Shown: positions 10,982 through 24,295 of the stretch, piece after piece | How positions within the stretch are numbered: the stretch's first letter is position 1 | How the letters are laid out: each line of letters opens with the position of its first letter | Assembly (NCBI RefSeq): GCF_901709675.1 | Contig: NC_051103.1 | Span: forward strand, 7,177,501 to 7,241,500 | Length of the DNA: 64,000 bases | Direction of reading: 5' to 3' | From: Syngnathus acus | Taxonomy: Eukaryota; Chordata; Actinopteri; Syngnathiformes; Syngnathidae | Program-made: the position numbers and the translations under genes | Notes under the pieces: generated by a model | Seen by the model: only the letters and a program-made list of their open reading frames with translations | Told to the model about the DNA's origin: nothing | Databases searched by the model: none

Positions 10982-12190
10982 TCAGTCAAAGCTACTCAAA
11001 TCGATCAAGTTTTCCTGGAGTGTCACTTGGCCGGCCCGTCCGCTTCTTGACCAATCAGCAATCAGGTCCTTGACTTCCTTTCCAAAATCATCGTGTAATT
11101 TGCTAAATTCTTCCCGGGTGCCCGAACACACCACCGACCAGTCCCCAGCGGGCGGAGCCGGCCCGTTAATCGGCGTCACGTTGGCTGTCCTTTTGGGCCA
11201 CAGTTTGGGCGACCTCTTAACGGTGGTTTTCAAGGGAACAGTTGGAGTTTGGAGTGTCGGGACGGAGATCGCGGTGGGGCCTGCAGCTCCTGCTGGATGC
11301 CGGCTCAACGTGGACAACTGTGGGCTTCGTTGACGTCCAACATTCGGGGTGGCTGCGCCGCTGTTTGCTGGGTCACTGAACAATGCCTCTAATGTTTCTA
11401 AAAGAACAACAAAAGAGCAAATGTTTCAGAAAGACATTTTTTATAGCTATTACCCTCCCGACATGATTTCAACACAAACCTATTAAAAAACTGTCATCGT
11501 CCTGTTATCACATGACGTCACTCAGAGGTATTGAAAACACTCACCTTTGTACTTCTTCTCCAGGTCCATCACAAGCAGAGATAAGTAGCCGTGGTTAGCC
11601 GAAAGTAGGGCCTTGATCCAGCTCTCCTGGCTGGCCTGGTCCTCAGCGGCAAACTTGTAAGGACGCAGGCCCAGCTCGCTCCACACCAAAGAAAAGGCAA
11701 ACTGCTCCTCCGATTCGCACAGCTGAACGGTGCAGCCCTCCAGAACAATGACTCCGATGAGGTCACGGTCATCCGGATGGTCCTTGTAGAAAAGGAGGTT
11801 CCCCTTCAGAACAAACCAGCGCTTGTGATAGGAAGGCCTGATATCACCCTGCGGGACAATACTTTCAGTTAGTCTGGATTCTATGCAACAGGAAGGCGAG
11901 CGGGTTTCCTGTTCAGCACTAAAAACAAAACAAAAAAACTCAACAAAAACGCAAAACGATAGTGGCCTCATGTTGTGAAGTTTTCTGCCGCCATCTAGTG
12001 GCGAATGCCTGAAGTCCACTTCCAACTTTTGCTCGTATTACAAATCAAAACAAGACCAGGCGACCACTATTGTGCAGACTAGCTTACCTTGATCATTTTT
12101 TTTGCTTACCTTCTTATGGAGATAGCCTGCTTTGTCCACTGGTGAATTGCTGGATTCAAAATAGGACACAACCTTCTCGTCTATCTTCAT
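10982..12190 (-). CDS. Sesquipedalian/PHETA-type PH-domain endocytic protein
   Basis: Three exons, 12110-12190, 11545-11848 and 10982-11397, total 801 nt and 266 residues, close to human PHETA1/2 (SES1/2). The N-terminus MKIDEKVVSYF with AGYLHKK leads into a PH domain (HKRWFVLKGNLLFY, GVIVLEGCTVQLCESEE, ending in SWIKALLSANHGYL). A low-complexity Pro/Thr-rich linker follows. The C-terminal EEFSKLHDDFGKEV is an F&H motif, the ASH-domain ligand by which these proteins bind the inositol 5-phosphatases OCRL and INPP5B on endosomes. The family role is endosomal recycling and return to the trans-Golgi. I cannot tell whether this is the orthologue of PHETA1, PHETA2 or a further paralogue, so no symbol is given. 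A possible non-coding 5' exon ends with a GTGAGT donor near 12646. Confidence 0.88.
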
Positions 12191-13420
12191 TTCATCACAT
12201 CACTGGCTGCTCAGCGCCAAACCTGTTGCGACATGTCCAAGAATTACAACACGACTCCATTTCCCCACACACAGTTTTTAAAAAAGTTGTGAAGAAGTGT
12301 TAACACGGTAATAACAGACAGAAAGTTTGAAGTTAAACCGGAAACTGCGCTTTTCGACGACTTTTCTCCACCACATTTAGAATGTCTTTAGAGTCATTGT
12401 TCTTGTCATCAAATTTAGTTTGGAATAGTTTTTAAAACTTTTTTTTCTGAAATGACGAGACGTTCGGCATTTACCTTAACGCTGTGTGAGAAGGGCGTGT
12501 TTCGTAGAACGTCTCATGAAAAATACAAATACGCTATAGACTGTGTGCGAGTGAACCGAAACAAGTTACACACGATTGTTTACATAAAATTAAACATTTG
12601 AGAATTTTTCTCACACACGTTCGTTGTTGTTTACCGCTACTCACCTGTGTGAAGAACGAAAGTGTGGTTTGGTTTCGTGTGAAGGTGGGAATCAATCACT
12701 TCCGGGTTGTGGAGCAAAATACCCCCGCCCCCCTTCCAAATGCACTTTTTGTGTAAATTTGTAAATTACAAACGTCCTTAGACAACTATGTAACTGTATC
12801 AAGAATGTATCAAGAATAAAAGTGATTCCTTAATGATTGAGCACCCACCCAAATGTTTTATTTTTTTTATTTTTAACCCCTTGATAACAAACTTATGGGG
12901 CTTGCTTGTGATTTTTTAAAATTGCATTTTCACACTTACATTGTTTGCAATCAAACCAAAGTATCTTAATTTCCATATCTGTTCAAAATAGGTTCCTTAC
13001 CAGATACAGTCTTGTTGCTTCAGTGAAATGCTGTCGTCAAGCAATAGTGCGTGCATAATTCTATATTTGTCCGTGAGATGTGTTGGGCAGTGTGCAAATC
13101 TCCAGTATGCTGTCTGCTTGGGCCAAGAGTCTCTGGGGTACAGCTGTTAATTTATTGCACATGGTATCCTTGTCTTAACGCTTGAGGCAAAGTTACATCT
13201 ACCAAAGAGGTGTTAGCAGGTGCTTGTCTGGCTTTTCTTAGTGCTTGTGAAGCTCTTTTGTCACTATCTATGCATGAACTTGCAGATGATACTCATGGGG
13301 AAGCAAAGCATGCTTTAAAATGTGAATGAGGAAAAACAAATGGCAGAAATAGTGCATTTATGCTGGAAGTGAACGTGTAACATTGGAACATTAGTTCCCA
13401 AAATAATGTCAGTCTCCAAG
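12191..13420. other. Intergenic: PH-gene promoter and pkmyt1 3' flank
   Basis: The left part (about 12300-12700) is probably the 5' UTR intron and promoter of the PH gene. The rest is AT-rich with no supported gene. Confidence 0.55.
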
Positions 13421-15736
13421 TCACGGCTGTGCCTTCACGGCCACTTCCTCGAAGAGACACAGCAGGTTTTTTGGCCCGAAGCCGGGTTGGTTGTCTGAGC
13501 GGCTGCGGTTGCGTCGCTGTGAGGACTGTCTGCCCTGCCTGGAGTCCAGCCGGTCAGTGTGACTTGGAGAATTGTGCGTGCGTGTTGTGCAGCAGTCACT
13601 GGAGTGGAGGTTGGAGGGTCCCCGGACTTCGTTAGACGGGGACCAGTCAACCGAATCCAGGTGAAGACTCCGGTCGACGTCGCCTGGAGAACATCGGAGC
13701 GGCGTGGACGTATTTTTCAAACCCAGTGTGGATTTCATCCTGTTGGAGAAGAGCAAAAGGTTCAAGACCTTCGAATTCCTGTGGCAAATTAGCAAATATT
13801 TTTTTTCACACTTGAACACATTAAGACATAATGAGAAGGAAAAAAACAATCAGCAGATTTCAATATGCTGACCTGCCAGAGAAGCTTGGGGAATCATCCG
13901 TTCCCACGGATTCCACCAGGAAGGGCTCGTCGTCCTCAGAGCTGTCGCCGTGCGAGGTGCAGGGGGGCAACGTCACCTCCCTGCTCCAGTTGTCTTTGGG
14001 GGGAGTGCAGGGTGCTGGTGTGCTCCAGCCAGGAAAGATGGCCAGGTAAAGAGAAGAGAAAAGTCGACGGCCATAGCCTACCACCATCTAGAAACAAAAG
14101 TAAAAAGTAGGACATGCAATGTAACAAAGCGACAGTCCGGAATGTTTTCCCAAATTACCTGGCAGAACAAGGCCAAAGTCAGCATGGTTTCTGCCAACAT
14201 GAGGTAAGTGCGTCTCTTCCATCTGCGTTTTCTCACTGCGGGCAGTGCGAGAAGCTGACGCACTGTCGGCCTGTCAGAAGGCTCCGGACAAAGCATCATC
14301 TGAAGAACTTTCCGAAGGTCCGATGAAAGCCCTGCGCAAATATTCATCTTTTCAACCTTTGCTTTTGGGAGGGGGAAAATAATATCGATATAATGCAAAC
14401 TTACCCGTTGCGACCTCAGGGAGGCACCCTTGTCTGAGTTGCTGCCAGCCCTCCCCACCATTGGGGACCTCAATATTGCATGCAAGCTCCAGAATGGAAA
14501 CACCCAAACTAAAAAGTAAACAAGATGATGTTCGATACCCCATAATATACAAAATATGATTGATGTTATTGAATGTGTACCTGAAAACATCTGCAGCAGG
14601 TCCATATTCCCCGCGGAGGAGCTCTGGAGCCATGTACCTGGGATCTCCTCCGCGGTCATCTTCTCTGACTTTCTCTAAGTTGCTCTCTTTCATCTCCAGC
14701 AGAAGCCCAAAGTCGCCCAGTTTGAGCCGCCCCGAGGCCGTGACCAGCACGTTGGCGGGCTTCAGGTCCATATGAACGAAACTGCGAGAGTGCAGGTGGT
14801 CCAGCGCCAAGAGGAGGTCGCACAAGTACCACCATGCTGCACGCTCATCTGTGTCAACCAGGAAGAGAATAACACAACAGTGTCAAACTAGGACATCAGA
14901 AGACTTTTACATGTTTGTTTGAGTGACTATCTCATCGATTCATCCATAAAAAAATATTTCCTTATTCTTATGAGACTCATCCACCCGGAAGTACGTGTGA
15001 CATCAAAATGGTGGACACATTCCCTACCGTTCCCAGGAGTCTGGCTCTCTGCATGGAGCAGCAAACTGGTGTGACAAAGTTCCGTCTGAATGTACAGCCG
15101 GCCGCACTCCTCCCAGGCGGCGACCAAGTTGAGGATGTGGGGGTGCGGGCAGACTCGCTCGTGGTTCCTAGCCTCCCTCACCTTGTGGTTCCTGTCATTG
15201 TTGCCCCTGTAGCGACTGAGCGAGCGTTTGACTGCATACAGGCGGCCATCTTTGTTATTTTGAACCTAGGAAAGAAAAGATGACCTTTATGGTGCACTTT
15301 TTTAATTTCTCCAGGTTTCACTTTGTCACCCACTCACCTTGTAGACTTCACCAAAGGAACCTCTCCCCAGCGGGCCCAGCCTAGTGAAGCACTGATTGAA
15401 ATAGGACTGCTGCTTTTTGGGGTCGTACGAAGATTCCGGAGGGGGCGACTGGTTGAGAGAATCGGACAAGGGTGTCCACGTGGACGCCTTTTGGGGGAAG
15501 AGGTGGCTCCAGGAGAGAGACTCCTTAGATGGCGCCAGAGTGCGCGTCAGGGTCGGCGCCAGCGGCGGGAGAGAGCGTGTCATGAGATCAGGGGAGGAGA
15601 CGGAGGAGTTGGATGTGGATGAGGAGGAGAGATGGTGGCGGCGCTTTTTCAAGGGGAAGGACTGCTCCGCGTGGGCAAAATGGGTGGGGAGCGGGAGTAC
15701 TCGGGTCACTGGGGTATCCATGCCTAGTGACATCAT
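13421..15736 (-). CDS. pkmyt1: Membrane-associated Cdk1-inhibitory kinase Myt1
   Basis: A Wee1-family kinase anchored to ER and Golgi membranes that phosphorylates Cdk1 on Thr14 and Tyr15 and holds cells before mitosis. Seven exons: 15338-15736, 15028-15265, 14581-14848, 14405-14508, 14159-14331, 13873-14087, 13421-13739, totalling 1716 nt and 571 residues. Visible are a Ser/Pro-rich N-terminus, the Gly loop GRGSFGEV, catalytic loop [11 protein letters not shown] motif, [11 protein letters not shown] and [12 protein letters not shown] hydrophobic membrane segment follows the kinase domain (around [13 protein letters not shown]). The C-terminal tail ends in [10 protein letters not shown], like the conserved end of human PKMYT1. 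The catalytic His-Met-Asp replaces the usual His-Arg-Asp, as expected for this family. Two ATGs (15736, 15733) are adjacent; the first is used here. An acceptor just upstream (exon from 15762) implies an intron in the 5' UTR. Confidence 0.96.
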
Positions 15737-16593
15737 CAGCTCCTTTCTTTCAAGTCAATGCTCTGCAAGTGAAAATAACAAGTGACTGATCGGTCAAGTG
15801 CATTTGACATGCAAAGGGAGCATCCGGTCAGACGTGTCTGCTGTAGAAAGAAAGCAAGCCAGTGCTACTGGTATCACTGATACGGATACTGGGACACCTA
15901 GTGTTCATACTGGTACCTGCTGGCACTAATACTGAGCTATTTTAAAACGTGCACATTTAACATAATGGTCAAATGAAAATCAAAGACGATTTCCACAGGC
16001 TGCAACTGCATGAACTGGAAGTGTTCACGAACTAACTTGGTAAAAGACAATCATTCCAAAATGCAACAAAGATACAACAACAACAGAGACGTTGCGAATG
16101 TAAACAGCTCGATGACGTGCGGAGTTGCAAAGTTTAGATTTTAGGGTCCCATCAACGTAAACGGTTCTTTAAGTGTCGTTACATGTAAGATGTATTTGAT
16201 ACTGACCACAATCCATCATAAATATGAACAGAACGTATTCCAAACAAACAGAGACGTCTACCCAAGTCCTCAATCGGTCCAGCAAGCGATGAAGTGACGT
16301 AGTCGTGTTATTATATATTCCACTTGAATTCTCGGCCGGACACTCGCTAATACAATATGAAGAACAATCATATTGATCCGGAGCTTGTCATGCCTCGAAA
16401 TGTCGACGCGGTCAACACATGAAGCTAACTCGCGCCAAATTCTGAAATAAAATCTACGTAGAGACGCGCACTGGTGTTTCGTGAATACAACGTAAGCATT
16501 TAACTTGCCGTAAAACCGCGCATGCGCAGTGAGGCTGGGGCTTCTGCTGCACTACTGGGCTGGCGCATCGGGCTAGCTAGCTGATAACTTGAG
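15737..16593. promoter_or_regulatory. Shared divergent promoter region of pkmyt1 and elob
   Basis: The 857 bp between the two start codons are TATA-less and hold the 5' UTR intron of pkmyt1. A perfect NRF1-type site, CGCGCATGCGCA (16517-16528), lies 66 bp before the elob ATG. Head-to-head housekeeping and cell-cycle genes commonly share such a region. Confidence 0.6.
16517..16528. promoter_or_regulatory. NRF1-type site
   Basis: CGCGCATGCGCA matches the palindromic NRF1 consensus and sits where the elob transcription start is expected. Confidence 0.65.
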
Positions 16594-18123
<1,530 letters not shown>

Positions 18124-18977
18124 TGCGCGCCCCATCCGCCAGGCGACGCACTTGTGGAAGTCGGTGTGGGTGCGGGGCGCGTGTGGGATTAACTGCAGTG
18201 AAGAAGTCGTGGGGTGGAGGTTATGTAGTGTTATTTCAGTTGAGGAACGGGGACATTATGGGTAACGGCGCCCGTCCATGTTACCATCATGCTATCATCG
18301 CAGCACCCCCCCCCCCCCCCCTCGCTCCCAATTGTCTTCACGTGTCAGGTTTTTCGGTATATATGAGTTCCGCTCCTTGCTTTGGAAAGTGTGAATGTAT
18401 GCGTGTGTGTGCGAGAGTTATTCTAATTATTTTCATTCATAATTTTGGAGGATAAAATAAAAGTGCAAGTATAGTAGTCCTTTTTAGAAGTAACCTGCAT
18501 GGGTAAGGAGTGTGGCGTGTAACTGGGCAAACTGCATGACCCGAGGGCTTTATCTTCATACAAACGGATGAACGTGTTCTAGTTTCCTTATTTCTGGTCT
18601 TCCAGTTTTGTTCGACTCATTTCTGGTGTCCCACCAGGAAGATTGTCTTTTTTTTCACCCCCCGTGTGTGGTCACTGTATTTCTTCTTCTGTACATTTTC
18701 CTTAGACCAAAGGCGGGTATCTCTCGGACACCGGAGAAAAGCTATTTTTGGAGATTTTTGCCACAAAGTTCTGGAAATTGTTCCGTCACACGTCATCCTT
18801 TTTCAGCAAACCCCCCATACAAAAATACCCTGTAACTGTGAGCTTGCTTAATTAAAGGTTTTGCGTTTTTGTTTTTTACAATTCTGACTTTTTTTTTTTC
18901 CTCCTTAAATATGGACACTTAAAAGTCACTGCAAAGTGTTCTGTAGTATCAATTTTTTTTTTTCTAGATTATTTGCT

Positions 18978-19022
18978 CACAGGTGAGAGGCGGGCCACGC
19001 CCTGGACTGGTCGCATCAAGAC
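18978..19022. repeat. Fragment of teleost dispersed repeat
   Basis: 'gtgagaggcgggccacgcc' followed by 'ctggactggtcgc' matches the right part of the common fish repeat also seen at 7150-7275. Confidence 0.55.
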
Positions 19023-19384
19023 AAACCGCACTGTAAATCTCATACATTAAAACAACACAAGGTATTACAAATCCTTTTGAAGGTATGTTTTGTCTTGCAA
19101 CTGTTTAAAAAAAAAAAACTATTTAATATTGTAACCACTGTAACATTATGCACAAAATCATTTGTAAGTTGGTCATGAAGACAAAAAAAAAAAAAACATT
19201 TTAGGGACAGTGACATTTCGTTTCAGAGCAACTCCAAGGGTATTTTTCTGCATTTTGTCCAGACTTTTAGAATTTAATGTAAGTCTTTAAACATAAATAG
19301 ATATTCCTCCTGACATTAGTTTGCGCAGCTCGCATGCAGCGCCACTTAAACCCAATTTGTCTCTCTCTGCAGCCAGTCATGTAA

Positions 19385-19392
19385 TGACGTCA
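19385..19392. promoter_or_regulatory. Palindromic CRE
   Basis: TGACGTCA, the full CREB/ATF site, upstream of tgfb1i1. Confidence 0.55.
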
Positions 19393-19661
19393 TGTGTCCA
19401 GGGAATGCGGGCTGGGAACCGCATTCTTTTTTTTTTTTCTTTTCCCTCCTCCTCCCTCCCTCCCTTCAGTTAACGCCTTCCCGACTGAGAGAAGGCAACA
19501 CAGGAAGAGGGAAGGAGTAAGTGGAGGAAAAAAAAAAAGGACGGGACGCCCTCCTCCTCTTCCTCCTGTGTGGGCGAATAACGGTGCATGAGAAGTTATC
19601 GCAGCCAGACAATAGCGCCAGTTGAGTCTCTATTCCAGGAGCCAAGCTGGGGTGTTCCACC

Positions 19662-22600
19662 ATGGAAGATTTGGGTAAGTATCGAGACTGTGTTGTTCTT
19701 TCAAAGCTGTGGACGTGCATCTTTTATCTTCAGCTGTCCGGGCAGGAAATTAGCTCTGTGCTGCCGCTGGTTGCCTGATTTCTCTTCCCCTCGCTACCAT
19801 GTAAGCCAACAATGTTTTGTGTATCTCAAGAAAGTTGGAGTCCGATGATGATTTGTGATCCGCTCCCATCCAGCCGCTCTTCTTTGTCTTGTGGAGCGTG
19901 CACATGCGCCTAATGCAAGCTTTGGGAAATGACAGTGTGATGGATTGAGTAAGCTCTCGACTTATTTTCCCCAAAGCCACAAGACACTTCCTCTTGTTCC
20001 CGAAAAGCAGAATGAGAAGGTGGGGAGGACGGTGCCCGCAAATAGCCCAAGGCCGTGCTTCTACTACTTCCCCCAACAATACCCTGCCAAGCTGTATGTG
20101 AATAGAAATAGGCCTTTTTTAAAATTATTATTATATTTGGACTATTCTTCCCATTGAGTCTGCTTTTTTGGAGTGCCACAGGGATGCAGCCAAGCGAAAC
20201 TCAGCACATCTGGATTAGATTGGCCAGTCAGGCTGGTTTGTAGTAGCCATGTTTGGTCCACTTTTTGCGCCCCCCCCCCCCCTCGCTCAAATATGTACTG
20301 TTGTAAGTTAATGTGTTGAGAGAGGAAGCCGGTCGCAGCGGCCAAGACAAACAATTTGGATAGGGCCTGCTCTAAATATGGGCAAGATTCCCTTTGGGAG
20401 AATTTTACCTCCTTATATGAGCAGACTGAATGAGAGGAGGGGCGGTTGTAGATTATGCACATGATCCTCACCACACTGTGAATCATCTTGGCTAGATGAG
20501 CAAAGGCGGGAGGAATGCCACTTCAATCAAACACATCACTGATTTTTGAATCGTAATATGCAAGAAGTGATGTCAATAGTTGTGGCACAGATTTGATGCC
20601 AAAATGAATGACTCATTGCTACTTAGAGAAGTGGATGATGTCATGCAGTTGCAGAGCCACAAGTGTGCAAGAAGGGGGCGGGGATGTCGACTGAAATGCA
20701 ATGCCAAACACTCTTCCTCCTGCATCCTTTCCATGCTGGCATGTGTTGGAGTGCTGGAAATATGTGTGTTTTTCATATGAGGTTGTGAAGCTGTCTCATT
20801 TCTCCTCAGGAGTGCCTGAGCCGCTTAACTACCCTCTCAGTCCTCGTATTGTTGTCTTTGGTACGTAACTGTCTGTGCATGTGCTTTCTTCTACGTCTCG
20901 TCTAGCCGCATGTTGTCTATCTGTGCTTGGGAAGATATTTCCGCCATGACGTCATCACTCCTTGCATTTCCCACCACCATTCCAGGTGATAATCCGTTTC
21001 TTCCGCACAGATGCTCTCCTGGCTGATTTGGAAAGCACCGGCTCCCCCCTCGCTCGTTGCCCGGTCTTGCTTACGTCCGATCCGCCAGCGCACACTGATC
21101 CGGACGTGCAGAACCCCACCGAGGTCCGCCCACCGCCACCCGCCTACACCCCACAGCAGGTACTTGTTTTTGGGGGGAGGTGTTATACTGCTGAAGGTCT
21201 GTAAAATGAATCTGTTGTCTCAGACGGTTTCCGCAGCCATGAAGTCCTCCCAAAATTCCAACCCAGACAAACTATACAGGTATTTTTTTTTTCTCCTTGT
21301 GTTTGTTAATCATTATGCTGCACACTCACGCACTCACTTCTTACAGCACGGTGTGTAAATCCCGTTCTCCTCGCTCAGCCGATCCCCCTGCTCCTCCAGT
21401 TCCTCCAGCCTTCTCCTCCTCCTCACTGCTGGGAGGAGGTCTGAGTGAACTGGACCATCTGCTACAGGAGCTGAACGCCACCCAATTCAACATCACAGGT
21501 CAGCACAGTGAAGCATCGTCATCCAATATCCTGCGTGCTAGTACACTCAGTCTTTGTCCTCGCTCGGAAGACAATTCAGCCAATTCTTATCACATGAACA
21601 TTTTTCAGATGAGATCCTGGCCCAGTTTCCCACTTCTAAAGAGGATAAGATGAAGGATAAGGACTCCATTGTCTCCAAGTAACACCAAATTGATTGAATT
21701 TGTTCCATTTATGTCATTAAAAGCAAAACAGACGACATGTGCGAGTTTATTCAAATGGTCTACTTTCCCCTCAGCTCTGCAAAGCCCTCCGCGACATCCG
21801 CCACGCTGGAGTTGGACAAACTGATGGCGTCTCTCTCAGACTTCCGTGTCCAGAGCACAGTAAGTAGTCATTTCCAAAATAAAAACCAATGTAAATAAAG
21901 AGTACGACAACAATATTGCCGTCATCTCTTTTCGGAAAACCATACCTTGACATTCTAACGCTCATTGGAAAACTGTTTTTCTTGCTTCCAGCCGGCTGTG
22001 CCTGTCAGTCCAGTGATTATGACAACAGCAACAGCAACAACGACAGCAGTAACACCACAGCAGCCGGTTGCTCCTCCACAACCTTCATCGGGTGGCTCGC
22101 TGGATAGCATGCTAGGCCTCCTCCAATCTGACTTAAGCCGGCAAGGGGTTCAAACTTCCCCCAAAGGAAACTGTTCGGCCTGTCAGAAGCCTGTCGTGGG
22201 ACAGGTGAGGTCCAACGGATTTGATTTTTTTTTTTTTCTTTCTCACTCATCGTGTGACCGTTGCCCTCACACAGGTAGTGACAGCCCTGGGCAAAGTGTG
22301 GCACCCGGAGCACTTTGCGTGCACAGAATGCGAGACAGAGTTGGGCAGCCGCAACTTCTTCGAGAAAGACGGGCGGCCGTACTGCGAGTCCGACTACTTC
22401 GCGCTTTTCTCCCCTCACTGCGCCCACTGCAATAAGCCCATACTAAATGTAAGAGGTCTCACGGCGCATTCAGGAGCACAAAGGTCTAAAGGTGTGTTTT
22501 ATCATCAAACCAGAAAATGGTGACTGCCCTGGAGAAGAACTGGCACCCCGAGTGTTTCTGCTGCGTCAAGTGCAGCAACACGTTTGGCGAAGAAGGTAAA

Positions 22601-23165
22601 TAGCGCAAGTACAAAAGCAGAAGTAATCAATCGACATTTAGAGTAAGGAAGTGGGATGTCGTTTTCATCACCTTCTGGTTGGCAGGCTTCCACGACCGTG
22701 AGGGCCAGCAGTACTGCCAGCAGTGCTTCCTGACTTTGTTTGCCTCCCGCTGTCAAGGCTGCAGCCAGCCCATCCTGGAAAACTACATCTCGGCTCTCAA
22801 CTCTCTGTGGCACCCGCAGTGCTTCGTCTGCAGGGTGAGCGCAAAATGTTTGCCATTTTTGGGTCAACGTTCAAATGGTCCTACCCTTGCGCCTACAGGA
22901 GTGTTACAGCCCGTTCGTGAACGGCAGCTTCTTCGAGCACGAGGGCAAGCCGCTGTGCGAGGCCCACTACCATCAGTCACGGGGCAGCGTGTGCCAGGCG
23001 TGCCAGCAGCCCATCCTGGGCCGCTGCGTCACCGCCATGGGGGCCAAGTTCCACCCCCACCACCTGGTGTGCCACTTCTGCCTGAAGCCGTTGAGCAAAG
23101 GATGCTTCAAGGAGCAGGAGAACAAGCCCTACTGCCATCCGTGCTTCATCAAGCTCTTTGGCTGA
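19662..23165 (+). CDS. tgfb1i1: Hic-5, paxillin-family focal adhesion adaptor
   Basis: A scaffold at focal adhesions and a nuclear coactivator induced by TGF-beta. Eleven exons: 19662-19674, 21011-21159, 21224-21279, 21347-21498, 21609-21678, 21775-21859, 21992-22204, 22275-22448, 22514-22595, 22686-22834, 22899-23165. They total 1410 nt and 469 residues (human 461). LD motifs are seen in order: [14 protein letters not shown] (LD1), [28 protein letters not shown] and [16 protein letters not shown]. Four LIM zinc fingers follow from [13 protein letters not shown] to the C-terminal FIKLFG. The spacing, the CKSRSPRS stretch and the length match Hic-5 better than paxillin (longer) or leupaxin (shorter). 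Intron 1 (1.3 kb) contains a 51-nt in-frame cassette exon candidate listed separately. Confidence 0.95.
20810..20860 (+). CDS. tgfb1i1: Candidate alternative cassette exon of tgfb1i1
   Basis: Between exons 1 and 2 lies a 51-nt open segment. It is preceded by a pyrimidine-rich tract with CAG and followed by GTACGT. It is phase 1 at both ends, so inclusion adds 17 residues ([17 protein letters not shown]) after MEDL without shifting the frame. It would separate the first four residues from the rest of LD1. I know of no such exon in mammalian Hic-5; it may be chance. Confidence 0.4.
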
Positions 23166-24295
23166 AGACACGGACCACCTCTCCTCCTCCTTTGGTTTGA
23201 AATTTTATACTGTAGCAATGAGGGTAAAGCTGATCTCTTTTGTGCTTTTAAGAGTACAGTGAAAAAATAATCGAGACCCTGACAATTTTACAATTTCCTG
23301 TAGACGCCACAACATATTTCCTGGGCAGACGATGTCACTAGGTAGTGCCAAAGCAGTACTTTTTATATTTTAGGTCATGTTTGGCACCAAGAGGCCACAA
23401 AATAGCGCAAGAGCATTACGTTTGCATTGAGACTATGCTGAGCACAAAAACAGCTCATTTGTTCCTCCAAATTCTGTGAATATGCAAGGGAGCACTGTAC
23501 TGTAATAAATAAAATCGCCAAATCATTTTCTATTTTCAAAAAAGAGGACAGCACATAAGCCCGGTGGTGTGAAATACAACTGAAAGAAGTACACTATAAT
23601 TAGAATCTAATTGTAATGTCTCATTATGAAACACACCAAAAATAATGGCAAATATTTTTGTTACGTGCTTGTATTTATTACGTAATGTGCTGAGTCAATT
23701 AAATATTTCAAACCAAAGATATATAAAATAAATATATGGAAGGATTTTTCTTTTCAGAGATGCAGTTGTTTAAGTTTTCAGACCAAATAAATTACTGAAG
23801 GTGTTTTTATGTAGTCCGCTTCTTACAGTATATGAATAGGACCATTTAAAATATCACATGCTCTATATCGGATCACATTACGTCAAAAATACTGTATGCA
23901 CTTTTCCAAAAACTTCCAAAGAATAAAACTACACGTTTCATTTGTAATTTCATTTTTGTATGTTTTTTTTATTTTTATTTACGAATATAACAATGCTTTT
24001 TATAATGTGTCTAATATTCTGTATACACGATAATATCTCAGTATAATTCTGTACCTATTAAATTGACCGGAAAACGTCTCCGTGTAGCGCTAACCCTACC
24101 CACTAGATGTCGCCCTTCGCCCATGAAAATAATCGATGACGTACTCGTGCGTCTACGTACGAACGTGCGTAATGACGTAAGCGTGTTTCCTCGCGCCCAG
24201 GTGAGTTAATTAAACAGACAATAAGTAAGTAGCTAACATCAGGGACAACATTTAACTTGACACGATCAAGTTTGAAGGGACAAGAAAAACACATC
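23166..24295. other. tgfb1i1 3' UTR and patl2 promoter
   Basis: AT-rich 3' region with AATAAA signals near 23506 and 23923. The stretch 24060-24200 is CpG-rich, with CRE/ATF-like TGACGTA half-sites near 24135 and 24173, and is the likely start of the next gene. Confidence 0.6.

Larger units (their letters stand above)
18124..19661. other. elob 3' UTR and tgfb1i1 promoter/5' UTR
   Basis: Non-coding. It contains a 16-base poly-C run (18306-18321), a dispersed-repeat fragment (18978-19022), several poly-A/T runs and a CRE (19385-19392) about 280 bp upstream of the tgfb1i1 start codon. Confidence 0.65.

Noticed and set aside
18306-20282. Two poly-C runs each followed by CTCGCTC (18306-18321 and about 20269-20282)
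   Set aside because: The similarity is short and low-complexity; no evidence of a shared element.
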